A DNA stretch of 32,995 bases, from NCBI GenBank assembly GCA_964623925.1, contig CAZUVT010000004.1:1-32995 (forward strand), in the 5' to 3' direction. The stretch comes from CATJXY01 sp964623925. Lineage in GTDB: Bacteria > Bacillota_I > Bacilli_A > Erysipelotrichales > Erysipelotrichaceae. The notes under the pieces were generated by a model. That model did not search any database. It saw nothing but the letters and a program-made list of their open reading frames with translations, and was not told the DNA's origin. Shown here in pieces: positions 14,527 to 23,581 of this stretch (within the stretch, counting starts at the first letter, position 1; each line of letters begins with the position of its first letter). Position numbers and translations under genes: made by a program.

Positions 14527-17500
14527 ATGAAAAAACTGATTTCAACTTTGTTGTCAATTTCGTTGCTCTGCAATATGGTGCCTGAAAGCGCACTGATTAC
14601 TTTTGCAGAAGAAGCAAATACTGCAAATCCAGAGGAAATTACAGAACTTGACAAAGCGGATGAGAATTTAAAAGATGAAGAACAGGCCGATGAGGAATCT
14701 GCGAGTACAGAGTCTTCAGTGGAAAATGAAGAAGATGGTGAAAATGTTTTTGTATCCTCTGAGGAAACCGAAGAAGCGATCTCAGAAAATTCTCAAGAAA
14801 CAGTGAAAAATGAATCTGCTCCTGTGGAAGATGACGATGAAGACCGTGATCAACAATTAAAAGTAATTACAGCTTGGCAGTGGATCGATCCTGAAGAAAT
14901 GCTGATTTATAACGATTCAATTTCAGGTTGGGGACTTGGGCTTCCGGGTGCAGATGCAGATCATCTTGTGACAAGAGATCTCTTGAACGAATTTCTGCCT
15001 AAAGAAGTTCGTGTTGAATTCGATCATCAAGAATCAGAAACACTCCCGGTCGCTTGGGATCTTTCGTCTTTCCCAGCATCGGGAACTTATCAGGGAACTT
15101 ATACATTCCCGATGATCTTGCCTGAAAAAATGTCTTTGAGCGAAAATGCCGAAGCGATGGTTGTTGTCGTTGATTTGGGTGGAGCATCACTTTATGCCAA
15201 CACCTTGAATGAAATTCAATTGCAGGATCATATCGTATCCGATGCAGTGATGGAAATCGATGGAGTTCAGGTCAATCTGTTTGATTACTGGGTTCTTTAT
15301 GAAAATCCGACAAAGGGAGATATCTTAACGAAGTCAGAACGGCACATTCGTGCGATTCCGTCGCAATGGGGAAATAATGCACAGTATTCAACATCTGCTG
15401 ACTGGTGGAAAGGAATTAATGAAAACCATTTGCTTATCTTTGGTGATGGAGTCATTCATGCCGGTTTGTGGAATAAGGGTGCCGGAGAAACGACTGAATA
15501 CGGAAAAAGATATGCAGGGATGGAAGGGATCGTCAAACCTTTATTGGAAAATGGCTATCCGGTCATCAATCTAAATGCCGCAAGACAAGTTCTTACCGGT
15601 GTGCAGGATATTAATGATCAAAATTATAGAGATCATACTTTGATCGGTGACTATAAGCTGTCAGGGGATCATATTGATTCCAAGCCTCTGTCGATTGCGT
15701 CAGATAAAAAATCGGTCTATCCTTATGAAGGGGCAAATATTCAAAATCTAAGTAATTCCTTGATCGATCTTTGGGAAAAAGGTACGAATCAGAAAATTGA
15801 AACAGGAACAGAATCTTTAGCTTATCTGTTTGATCCAAACATCCAAAATCCATATAAGAAGTCTTATCAGAACATCTTGGGATTATTCCAGATCGACAAT
15901 GAAGGTTATTACTACTATAACATGCGTCAAAACTTTGCGGAATTCCAGGAAACAAAAGTTCAGTCGAAAAGCGGAAACAGTGATGGAAAATTCATTCTAT
16001 ATGATGCCGGAGCGACACAGCGTTCAGATGGCGACGAAAACAGTATTGGAAATTTCTTTCCATTTAATAAAGGAACAGAAGTCTTCAATGGGATCAAGAG
16101 TGACGGAACTTTATCAAGTAAAGGAATTGGCTGCTCAAATAACACAACAAATCACCACCTTGGCATGACGATTGATATTAATTTCCGTCAGCCGGTCAAC
16201 GGCATGATCACCATGAACAAGCAGAATAACCCGATGACTTTCGGTTTTTCCGGAGATGATGATGTCTGGATCTTCATTGACGATGTCCTTGTCTTGGATC
16301 TGGGCGGTGTACACAGTGAAATTTACGGAATTATCGATTTTGCAACAGGAAATGTCTTGATCGGTCAGGGATATAAAACCTTGGGGATTCCATCCTATGA
16401 TTCTGAACATCCTGAAAATACACAAGATCTTGTTGCCATGACTAACCTTCGCGAGCTCTTTAGGACGGCGGGAAAAGAAAGTGAAATGAACTGGAATGGA
16501 AATACATTCGCCAGCGGAAGTGATCATAGTCTTAAAATGTTCTATTTGGAAAGAGGAAACTACGACTCCAGCCTCGCATTGAGATTTAATCTTCAGCCTC
16601 GTCTTTATCAGCAAATCAAAAAAGTGGATCAGAACGGTAATCCGATCAATGGAGTTGAATTTAGACTTTATGAAGCAGAAGTAGCAAATAATGCCGGTAA
16701 ATTGGAGTACGGCATCAAAGATATCAACAATCCATTAGCTTCTCTAATCACAGGAAAGACCTTATCGAACGAAAAGCTGGATGCCGGAGTTGCTTTATTT
16801 GAAGAAATGGGAGCAGATGGAAATTATCGTCCATTCAACTTTGCCGACCGTTATAAAACAAGAGGAATTCAATATTATATATTAAAAGAAGTGAACACTC
16901 CGGATGGATACCGTCCATTGCCGGTTGATATCGTCTTGGAATATAATCCGGATACAACAATGCTGAGTGTTGTCAATAAATACACGACAGGGGCTTATGC
17001 AAGCTTTACATCGACAATTACCGGAAACAATAAGATCTCTTATGGAATCTTCAACAATGAAACAAGTTCTATTGATTCGAGCGATGTCTTTGTCAATGAA
17101 ACGAAGCAAAGCGAAGGATTGATTGTTGCCGTTCCAATGCTTTGGCAGGAAAATTTTGGTGAAAGCGGGAAATGGATTGCCTTATATGGAAGCAATACAG
17201 CAGGATTCAATGCATCAGCTCCAACAGAAAGAAGTGCTGCCGCTTGGAGAAAAGCCATATTGAAAGCAGTCTTGTATCAATGTTCTGATATCGATTCCAC
17301 TACGCCGAACTGGTATTTGGATTGGAATGACGAAACGAATCGTCTTGAAGGAACGATGAAAGATCTGCCGGGACAGGCCGATCGTTATCAACAGGCCAAT
17401 GCAATCGATCCGGATATGAAAATGATTTATATGCTGATCGATCCGGAAGTCTTTACCGTATTAAATATTCAAGTCGATAATTCAGAAGCGCGCTATCAGG

Positions 17501-19872
17501 CTTTAGGTGCATATGTAAATCAACGACTGAATCAGGGAGCTACGATTGATGAGATCGTGGAAATGATCGATCAAATCAAACCGGATTCTGCGGTAACAGA
17601 AGATGGATTTGATTCTTGTGGTGTCAGTTTCCTGAATGTAGACCATTTTATCCGAAATTTCCGTTCCTTGATTTATATTCCGAATGAACAGCGCGAACTG
17701 CGTGTATGGAAGATCGATCAAAACGGAATCGGTGTCAATGCGGTGACATTCTCTCTTTATAACGATCCTGAATGTGAGGGAACACCGATTGCAACAGGGG
17801 TAACAGCGAATGTTGACGGAATTGACGGAACACTTATTTTTGCGCCGTATAGCTCAAATACACAGGGTCATGCCAAGATGGAATGGTCAACTACGACAAA
17901 TACAAAATACTATCTGAAAGAAACGGCGGCACCGGAAGGATATGAATTGAATCCGACCGTAATCACGGTTGTGGTTGGAACTTATTCAATCTATGCTGAT
18001 GCCGGAGAAGCTGATGATGGCGTATCGGTCATGGCCGGAGTAGGAAAGCTGACTCAAACAATGGTGAAGTATGCGGCAGATGAAAATGTCAATATTACAT
18101 TGCGCGATATTACAGCATATGCTCAGAAACAGCAAAGCGGAAACTTTGATCAGGATAGCTGGGAAGATATATATTTGGATGGTACTCAGACCAAGAGACT
18201 TATGAATCTGCATTATGGCAAGAATACAATTGCTGACTATGGCCTTCATGAAGAAGATGGTGCCGAGAATCTCTATCCGTTCTTTGTAACAGATACCGGA
18301 TTCATCCGTACAAGAATCACACAAAACTATGATGCTTTGAGAAATGAAAGTGAATTAAAAGGAGAAAATCCGACGTACGGCGACAGTAATCGCAACAATG
18401 CAAGCAAAGATAAGATTGACGGCGATATTACAAGCCTATTCAGCTTATTGAACATTGTCGTTGTAACAGATATCAATACGCAGGAAACAGAAAAAGGTCA
18501 GCTGACAATCAGTAAAACTGTCGTTGGAAATTCATTGACTCAGGAAGAATCAACCCGCAACTTTAATTTCAAGATCACATTGAAAGATCAAAATGGCCAA
18601 GAATTAGAAGGTCGCTATAATTTCTACAGAACGGATAAAGTCGGCAATTTTGCAAGCGGTGAAATCGTTCCGTTCCATCATGATGAAAGTGTAACGATCT
18701 TAGGACTTCCGGTCAAAACAATCGTTACGATCGAGGAAATTGATGCGGATGCTTATTTATCTTATATAAATGGCGATTTTTATGAAGATAAGAAGATCAA
18801 TGTTATGATTGAAGATGGATCAGAAGTCTTGGTTTCTTATCAGAATGTTAAAAAGACAGAAGTCTTTGTGAATAAGACTTGGCTAGATGGTGATGACAAA
18901 TACGGATTGCGTCCTGAAAGCATTGAAGTAACCTTGCTTCAAAACGGAGAAACTTATCTGACAAAATCGTTATCCGAAGAAACAAATTGGAAAACATCAT
19001 TCAAAGATCTTCCTAAATATGATCTGGAAGGAAATGTATATCGCTATACATTGAAAGAAGCAGAGGTTGAAAAATATCAGTCTCAGATTCAAGGCGGAGA
19101 AATCATTAACGCGCTGATGACGGATATCACCGTTTTGAAACAATGGGAAGATGAAGAAGACAGGTTCAAGATCCGCCCTGAAAAGATTCAAATCAATCTG
19201 GTTCAAGAAGTAAGCGATCAGAAAAAAGTGATCGAGACAGTTGAATTAAGTGAAGAGGATCTGGATGAAGATGGAAATTGGCGTCATACATTTGAGAATC
19301 TGCCGTTATTCAATAGCGAAAACGAAGAATTCAGCTATTCGATCGAAGAAAAATTCGACGAAATGGACAGCTATTCCGTACGCTATGAAGATGCTGAAAT
19401 GAATGAGGATGCTGAGCTGACTTTGAAAGTCGTCAATTCTTTGAAGATGGGAGAAGCCAAGCTCGTTAAGTTCCTGAATCGAATCAAGGCAGGGGATCAG
19501 GCCACTTTCATCTTCAGCGTTGAAGCGAAGTTAAATGGTGAAACGATCTATGGCAACATGCTGAGTCTTGAATTTGATGAAATCGGACCGAAATCGATTT
19601 CGCTTGGAAAGTTCCCGGTAGGGGCAGAAATCACGATTGAAGAGGTCTACAGCGGTAGCAGCTATGAACTGGTGGGTGGAGATCGCATCCAAGTCTTGAA
19701 GATTGAAGAATCAGAAGATGAAACAGCTGTTGTTGCAGCGGAGTTTACAAATGATTATAACGGACGCCTGGTTCAAGGCAGCAGTATCAAGAACAGTTAT
19801 GTTCACAAAGAAACTAAAGACGGGAATCCATTTATAGAAGTGATTCAGGGAAACCGGATCGAAGCTGAGTAA
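14527..19872 (+). CDS. giant secreted fibro-slime/SpaA/CnaB surface protein
   Basis: This 1781-residue extracellular protein is the first gene of the operon. A signal peptide (about 1-27, ending ITFA) leads into a very acidic Ser/Glu-rich region (28-115) and an Ig-like segment (115-215). Next comes a fibro-slime domain (about 480-690, with GFSGDDDVWIFIDD and LDLGGVHSE). Two SpaA prealbumin-like domains sit at about 698-815 (IKKVDQNG ... LKEVNTPDGY) and 1058-1165 (VWKIDQNG ... LKETAAPEGYE). A DUF7601-like domain covers about 1318-1445, and two CnaB domains about 1445-1530 (VNKTWLDG ... YTLKEAEV) and 1531-1632 (LKQWEDEED ... YSIEEKFD). The last domain is about 1640-1750. The Lys and Glu residues fit intramolecular isopeptide bonds. 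There is no LPXTG-like motif, hydrophobic tail or charged tail: it ends hydrophilic. It must therefore be released or held by partners. The ribosome site GGGAGG supports the start. Confidence 0.93.
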   Translation: MKKLISTLLSISLLCNMVPESALITFAEEANTANPEEITELDKADENLKDEEQADEESASTESSVENEEDGENVFVSSEETEEAISENSQETVKNESAPVEDDDEDRDQQLKVITAWQWIDPEEMLIYNDSISGWGLGLPGADADHLVTRDLLNEFLPKEVRVEFDHQESETLPVAWDLSSFPASGTYQGTYTFPMILPEKMSLSENAEAMVVVVDLGGASLYANTLNEIQLQDHIVSDAVMEIDGVQVNLFDYWVLYENPTKGDILTKSERHIRAIPSQWGNNAQYSTSADWWKGINENHLLIFGDGVIHAGLWNKGAGETTEYGKRYAGMEGIVKPLLENGYPVINLNAARQVLTGVQDINDQNYRDHTLIGDYKLSGDHIDSKPLSIASDKKSVYPYEGANIQNLSNSLIDLWEKGTNQKIETGTESLAYLFDPNIQNPYKKSYQNILGLFQIDNEGYYYYNMRQNFAEFQETKVQSKSGNSDGKFILYDAGATQRSDGDENSIGNFFPFNKGTEVFNGIKSDGTLSSKGIGCSNNTTNHHLGMTIDINFRQPVNGMITMNKQNNPMTFGFSGDDDVWIFIDDVLVLDLGGVHSEIYGIIDFATGNVLIGQGYKTLGIPSYDSEHPENTQDLVAMTNLRELFRTAGKESEMNWNGNTFASGSDHSLKMFYLERGNYDSSLALRFNLQPRLYQQIKKVDQNGNPINGVEFRLYEAEVANNAGKLEYGIKDINNPLASLITGKTLSNEKLDAGVALFEEMGADGNYRPFNFADRYKTRGIQYYILKEVNTPDGYRPLPVDIVLEYNPDTTMLSVVNKYTTGAYASFTSTITGNNKISYGIFNNETSSIDSSDVFVNETKQSEGLIVAVPMLWQENFGESGKWIALYGSNTAGFNASAPTERSAAAWRKAILKAVLYQCSDIDSTTPNWYLDWNDETNRLEGTMKDLPGQADRYQQANAIDPDMKMIYMLIDPEVFTVLNIQVDNSEARYQALGAYVNQRLNQGATIDEIVEMIDQIKPDSAVTEDGFDSCGVSFLNVDHFIRNFRSLIYIPNEQRELRVWKIDQNGIGVNAVTFSLYNDPECEGTPIATGVTANVDGIDGTLIFAPYSSNTQGHAKMEWSTTTNTKYYLKETAAPEGYELNPTVITVVVGTYSIYADAGEADDGVSVMAGVGKLTQTMVKYAADENVNITLRDITAYAQKQQSGNFDQDSWEDIYLDGTQTKRLMNLHYGKNTIADYGLHEEDGAENLYPFFVTDTGFIRTRITQNYDALRNESELKGENPTYGDSNRNNASKDKIDGDITSLFSLLNIVVVTDINTQETEKGQLTISKTVVGNSLTQEESTRNFNFKITLKDQNGQELEGRYNFYRTDKVGNFASGEIVPFHHDESVTILGLPVKTIVTIEEIDADAYLSYINGDFYEDKKINVMIEDGSEVLVSYQNVKKTEVFVNKTWLDGDDKYGLRPESIEVTLLQNGETYLTKSLSEETNWKTSFKDLPKYDLEGNVYRYTLKEAEVEKYQSQIQGGEIINALMTDITVLKQWEDEEDRFKIRPEKIQINLVQEVSDQKKVIETVELSEEDLDEDGNWRHTFENLPLFNSENEEFSYSIEEKFDEMDSYSVRYEDAEMNEDAELTLKVVNSLKMGEAKLVKFLNRIKAGDQATFIFSVEAKLNGETIYGNMLSLEFDEIGPKSISLGKFPVGAEITIEEVYSGSSYELVGGDRIQVLKIEESEDETAVVAAEFTNDYNGRLVQGSSIKNSYVHKETKDGNPFIEVIQGNRIEAE

Positions 19873-19883
19873 AGGAGGAAATT

Positions 19884-20399
19884 ATGAAAAAGACAAGTCA
19901 ACACAACAGAATTTTGAAAATTCAGATGATCTTGGTCCTTTTACTCGGCATCACGATCGGGACAACTCTTGCCTATTTCACTTCCTATGTAGCTGAAACT
20001 GGTAAGAAAGAAATCGTTTTAGGGCCAACAACGACCGAGATAAAAGAAGAAATCAAGGACTTGGATAAATCTATCAAGATTTTTAATCAAGGACCATCTG
20101 AAGCTTTTGTCCGTGTCAAAGTGTTTTATCCGCAGTTTGAGGATAATCGCTTGATAGTTGAAATAACCGCCAATGAAGGATGGAATCTTGAAGAGGATGG
20201 CTGGTATGTTTATGAAAAGCCGCTGAAAGCGAATGAGACAACGGCGACAGATATCTATGTCAATGTTACTGTTCAAGAAGATTATGATCATGATTTCAAT
20301 ATTATCGTAGTGCATGAATCAGTTCAGCCATCGTATGATGGAAATCGTCCTTATCCAAATTGGAATATGGGACTGACTGAACAAGGAAAGGAGGATTAA
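19884..20399 (+). CDS. TasA/CalY-like small secreted protein with SipW-type signal
   Basis: This 171-residue secreted protein has a basic start (KKTSQHNRILK) followed by a hydrophobic helix ending GTTLAYFTS (about 26-34). That is the hallmark of SipW-dependent signal peptides, such as those of TasA and camelysin (GTLAYFTD). The rest is beta-rich: NQGPSEAFVRVKVFYPQF and the DIYVNVTV strand fit a TasA-like jelly-roll. It follows the giant gene by 11 bases with AAAGGAGG at the end of that gene, so both are cotranscribed. It is the most likely substrate of the signal peptidase at the operon's end. It is shorter than TasA (about 260), so it could be a minor subunit or anchor. Similarity is by pattern only. 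Confidence 0.82.
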   Translation: MKKTSQHNRILKIQMILVLLLGITIGTTLAYFTSYVAETGKKEIVLGPTTTEIKEEIKDLDKSIKIFNQGPSEAFVRVKVFYPQFEDNRLIVEITANEGWNLEEDGWYVYEKPLKANETTATDIYVNVTVQEDYDHDFNIIVVHESVQPSYDGNRPYPNWNMGLTEQGKED

Positions 20400-20402
20400 T
20401 AA

Positions 20403-21173
20403 ATGAAAAACAAAAAATCCCTGCTTTCTGCTAAAGAATTAATTGTCCTTACCGTCTTGATTGCGACGCTGTCCTTTGTGACGACTCGCTTTACTCGAGC
20501 TAATCTTGAGGTGTCGGGAGGAGAGTATACAGCTCAGATCTCAACCGGGCAGATCGGAGTGGCCTTATTGGAAAATAATCGGGTAGTCGGCTACTCCGGA
20601 GGCAACGATGAAGTTTCGGTTCAAGGCAAGATCTTGGATGATTTGCTGGCATCCGATGAAAAAACGATTGCACCGGGAAAGACCTATGATGAAATCCTCA
20701 GTGTGAAGAATGTCGGAAATATGGAAGAATATGTCCGAGTCATTCTAATTAAGAGGTGGGTAAAAGAAGATGGAACACCGATCACAAAACTTGCTCCGGA
20801 AATGATTCAATTGAATCTTCTGACTGATGAAAATTCAGATTGGATCCTTGATTCGTCAGCCAGTACCCGTGAAAGAACAGTTCTCTATTTCAAAAAAGTC
20901 TTGCCGGTCAATGAAGTGGCTGTATTTGCCGATAGTCTGACAATCAGCGAAGAGATCCTTCATGCCACCAAGACAACGGTAAACAAGGGGGTTATTACAG
21001 TCACTTATGATTATGATGGTGCTTCATTTGAATTGGATATTGAAGTTGACGGAGTTCAGACCAACAACGGTAAAGATGCGATCTTAAGTGCGTGGGGAGT
21101 TTCTGTCAACTTGGATGAAGAAGGAAATCTCAGCTTGGATACAGGAGGCGATGTCAATGAAAATCTGGAATAA
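20403..21173 (+). CDS. TasA-like secreted protein, second subunit
   Basis: This 256-residue secreted protein has a basic start and a hydrophobic helix (about 12-26), then TTRFTRANLEVSG in place of the usual AYFT cleavage context. The body contains TAQISTGQIGVALLENN and APGKTYDEILSVKNVGNMEEYVRVILIK, the phrase pattern of TasA/SipW-associated proteins (a strand, then 'N.G....yvRv.i.k'). Its length is close to TasA. It begins 3 bases after the previous gene behind AAAGGAGG and overlaps the next by 17 bases, so it belongs to the same transcript. It is likely a structural fibre subunit processed by the SipW-type peptidase, by inference. Confidence 0.82.
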   Translation: MKNKKSLLSAKELIVLTVLIATLSFVTTRFTRANLEVSGGEYTAQISTGQIGVALLENNRVVGYSGGNDEVSVQGKILDDLLASDEKTIAPGKTYDEILSVKNVGNMEEYVRVILIKRWVKEDGTPITKLAPEMIQLNLLTDENSDWILDSSASTRERTVLYFKKVLPVNEVAVFADSLTISEEILHATKTTVNKGVITVTYDYDGASFELDIEVDGVQTNNGKDAILSAWGVSVNLDEEGNLSLDTGGDVNENLE

Positions 21174-21936
21174 AATGATTCATGCCCTCGCGATCTCTGC
21201 TTTATTCTTCTGCACAGCCATTCCTGTTTTCGCCGAGGAAGTAGAAGGCGAAAATGGATGGAATGTCATCTTTGACGGAAACGATTCCTTGGTTAACAAT
21301 GTGGAAACAAAAGATGAATTTACAGAGAAATTAAGCAAGCTCCAGCCGGGAGATGTTGTATATCTGACTGTTTCTATCGGAAATACTTCTGATAAAGAAA
21401 CCGACTGGTATATGAAAAACGAAGTTTTGAATAGCTTTGAAAAGAGCGTCAAAGCCAGCGGCGGAGCCTACAGCTATCAGCTTTCGTATGTTGATCAAGA
21501 TGGCGCAGCGAATATCATCTATGACAGTGATACGGTTGGAGGAGATAAAGTCATCAACAATCTGGAAGGATTGGAACAGGCAACAAATTCCTTGACTGAT
21601 TACTTCTATTTGAATACATTATCTCCAAATGAGAGTGGAAAAGTGATGCTTCGCATCGGATTAGATGGCGAAACAAACGGAAATGCTTATCAGAATGCAG
21701 CGGCAGATCTTGAAATGATCTTTGCGGTCGAGTATTCGGCATCGAATGTCCCAAATGAACCCAAGAAAGAAGTCCATACTGAAGTTAAATATGTTACAGT
21801 AAAAAACCAGAAGACTTCAGCAGTCAATACCGGTGATGAAAGCAATGTGACTTTATATGCAATTCTATCCGTGGTTGGACTCAGTGGATTTATTTCGTTA
21901 TTTATTCTTAGAAAGAGAAAGGTGAAAAGAAAATGA
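21157..21936 (+). CDS. TasA-like secreted protein with C-terminal sorting-like signal
   Basis: This 259-residue surface protein has an ordinary signal peptide (CTAIPVFAEE). Its beta-rich domain has the phrases LQPGDVVYLTVSIGNTSD and LSPNESGKVMLRIGLDGETNGNAYQ, common in SipW-operon proteins. The C-terminus has VNTGDESN, a hydrophobic helix (YAILSVVGLSGFISLFIL) and the basic tail RKRKVKRK, the architecture of a sortase signal with a degenerate LPXTG (xVNTGD). It is thus anchored in the membrane or, after sorting, in the wall. Start: an in-frame ATG at 21088 is within the upstream gene, and 21151 lies too near AGGAGG (21143-21148), so 21157 (8-base spacing) is chosen. It overlaps both neighbours. 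Confidence 0.85.
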   Translation: MKIWNKMIHALAISALFFCTAIPVFAEEVEGENGWNVIFDGNDSLVNNVETKDEFTEKLSKLQPGDVVYLTVSIGNTSDKETDWYMKNEVLNSFEKSVKASGGAYSYQLSYVDQDGAANIIYDSDTVGGDKVINNLEGLEQATNSLTDYFYLNTLSPNESGKVMLRIGLDGETNGNAYQNAAADLEMIFAVEYSASNVPNEPKKEVHTEVKYVTVKNQKTSAVNTGDESNVTLYAILSVVGLSGFISLFILRKRKVKRK

Positions 21937-22952
21937 AGGCAATGAAAAAATTGTTCTTATCCGCAATCATGATTCTGCTTATGATCACTTCTTCTCTTCC
22001 TGTTTTCGCTGAGGGGGAACAGCCGTATACCTATACCGTAACGATTTCAGCCGGAATGCGCGGAACATTTAATGAATACACCTTGGATTCGATTACAGTT
22101 GTAGGCAAATCAGAGCAGCAGATCGTCAAGACACTGAATGAAGATCAAACGGTGATCACCATTTCCAATCTGCAATACGGAGACAGATTGATTGTTGATT
22201 TTGCGATTCGTGAAGAAAAAAATCCGATTACGATCACACAGACAAAATATAACAACAAAGGGATCCGTAAGAGCGGACATGATAACGACGAAGCGTCTAT
22301 CAACTCTTCGATCAAAGTAACCAAAGATGAAGATTATGTTGTGGCCTATGGCATTGCCGGAGATATGGTCGCCTATACGGTTTATTATGTCAATGCTGAA
22401 ACCCGGGAAAACCTTTTAGAACCTCAGGTTTATTATGGAAATATCGGTGAAAAGCCGGTCGTTCCGTATCAGTATGTAGAAGGATATCTGCCTCAGGCTT
22501 ATAACCTGACAAAAACATTGAGTGAGAATGCGGATGAAAATGTATTTGAATTCAGATATACTGCCATTCCTCCTGTCGAAACAGAAATTATCACTGAGAC
22601 CGTGACAATTGAAATTCCGGGTGAAGAAATTGTGACTGATGAAGGAACAATCATCATTCCACCTGTTATCAATCAGCCGGAAAATGAAAACCAACCGGTC
22701 GTCGGTCCAAATCAGGAACAGGAACGGCCGAATCAGCCTGAAGAAATCATCGATATTGATGATGAGAATACACCATTAGCCAAAGGCGATGAAAATGAAA
22801 AAGATTCGGAAAGCATCAATATGAGCGTGCTTTCTCCTATGCTTCAAAATACATGGATGACAGGCGGTCTATTCGCCGGAGCAATCCTGCTTATTCTTAT
22901 CTTGTTCATTCTACGTAAAAGATCAGAAGAAAAGGAAGAGAAACAGGAATAA
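21933..22952 (+). CDS. MucBP-domain membrane-anchored surface protein
   Basis: This 339-residue protein has a signal peptide (about 1-26, ending LPVFAE) and a beta-rich domain. A MucBP-like domain follows at about 140-215 (AYTVYYVNAETRENLLEPQ ... GYLPQAYNLTKTLSENADENVFEFRYT), a fold that binds mucin or repeats in adhesins. A Pro/Asn/Glu-rich stalk (about 220-275) comes next, then a membrane helix (about 304-325) and a charged tail RKRSEEKEEKQE. The segment PLAKGDEN before the helix is at most a very degenerate sorting motif, so membrane anchoring is likely. The start overlaps the previous stop by 4 bases (translational coupling). It may tether the fibre to the cell. Confidence 0.82.
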   Translation: MKAMKKLFLSAIMILLMITSSLPVFAEGEQPYTYTVTISAGMRGTFNEYTLDSITVVGKSEQQIVKTLNEDQTVITISNLQYGDRLIVDFAIREEKNPITITQTKYNNKGIRKSGHDNDEASINSSIKVTKDEDYVVAYGIAGDMVAYTVYYVNAETRENLLEPQVYYGNIGEKPVVPYQYVEGYLPQAYNLTKTLSENADENVFEFRYTAIPPVETEIITETVTIEIPGEEIVTDEGTIIIPPVINQPENENQPVVGPNQEQERPNQPEEIIDIDDENTPLAKGDENEKDSESINMSVLSPMLQNTWMTGGLFAGAILLILILFILRKRSEEKEEKQE

Positions 22953-22953
22953 A

Positions 22954-23421
22954 ATGAGTTCAATGAAAAAAGGAAAGTGGTTTGAACTACTGCTTACTGT
23001 TGTGATCTTAGCTCTCTGCCTGATTCTGATCGTGCCGAGAATTTTCGGCATCCAGATGATTCATGTGGTCAGTGGAAGCATGGAACCGGCGATCCCGACA
23101 GGGAGTCTTGTTGTGGTAGTGCCGGTTGATCCTTTGGATCTTCAAGAAGGAGAAGTCATCACGTTTGAAGGCGGATTGAGTGGAAATATGATGACAACAC
23201 ACCGCATTATTGAGAATCAGACGGCAAAGAATCAAATCATTACCAAAGGAGATGCGAACAAACAAAATGATCGAAATCCGGTAAAATATTCGAAAATTGT
23301 TGGAAAAGTTGTGATCAGCGTTCCGTTTTTCGGGAATGTTCTGTCCTTGCTCGCAACACCGATCGTGAAAATCGTTTTGATTGTTGGAGTCGTAATTTTA
23401 TTTATTATAAGAAAGCGCTGA
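22954..23421 (+). CDS. sipW: SipW-type signal peptidase I (S26B)
   Basis: This membrane signal peptidase of the ER-like S26B class (155 residues) cleaves special substrates, as SipW does for TasA and TapA in Bacillus. The N-terminal helix is about residues 10-27. Catalytic Ser42 is in VSGSMEP, and the general base is His83 in TTHRI where ordinary bacterial type I enzymes have Lys. Conserved Asp100 lies in KGDANKQNDRNPV. A second helix (about 134-152) ends in RKR. It starts one base after the preceding stop and is the last gene of the operon, where a dedicated peptidase would process the upstream TasA-like proteins. Its stop codon lies within the terminator stem. Confidence 0.95.
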   Translation: MSSMKKGKWFELLLTVVILALCLILIVPRIFGIQMIHVVSGSMEPAIPTGSLVVVVPVDPLDLQEGEVITFEGGLSGNMMTTHRIIENQTAKNQIITKGDANKQNDRNPVKYSKIVGKVVISVPFFGNVLSLLATPIVKIVLIVGVVILFIIRKR

Positions 23422-23434
23422 GTAAGCGCTTTTT
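23412..23434 (+). terminator. intrinsic terminator overlapping the sipW stop codon
   Basis: Perfect 8-base arms AAAGCGCT/AGCGCTTT (23412-23419, 23425-23432) close a 5-base loop and end in T. The TGA stop (23419-23421) is at the top of the left arm, so no intergenic space is spent. Confidence 0.8.
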
Positions 23435-23497
23435 ATCATATCTAAAAGATTCCGATTGCGAAGCACAAATTAAAACTTAGTGACAGGATTTTGAAGC

Positions 23498-23534
23498 TTG
23501 CTAAACAATTTTGGCAGAATGTTAAACAAATTTT
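23498..23534. promoter_or_regulatory. direct repeats upstream of the XRE gene, candidate operators
   Basis: TTGCTAAACAATTTT (23498-23512) and ATGTTAAACAAATTTT (23519-23534) share TAAACAA at a spacing of exactly 21 bases, two helical turns, just before the XRE gene. An inverted copy of TTGCTAAAC lies at 24335-24343, at the end of the downstream gene. This fits an autoregulatory site. Confidence 0.45.
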
Positions 23535-23581
23535 CTTTATTATGCATTGAGAAAACAATAAAATAGAGTTGGGTGATGAAA

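Noticed and set aside
15611..15955. 114-residue antisense ORF inside the giant adhesin gene
   Set aside because: It is a shadow of a strongly supported gene and has no ribosome site or recognisable domain.
14527..19872. sortase-type anchor in the giant surface protein
   Set aside because: No LPXTG-like motif, hydrophobic helix or basic tail in the last 80 residues.
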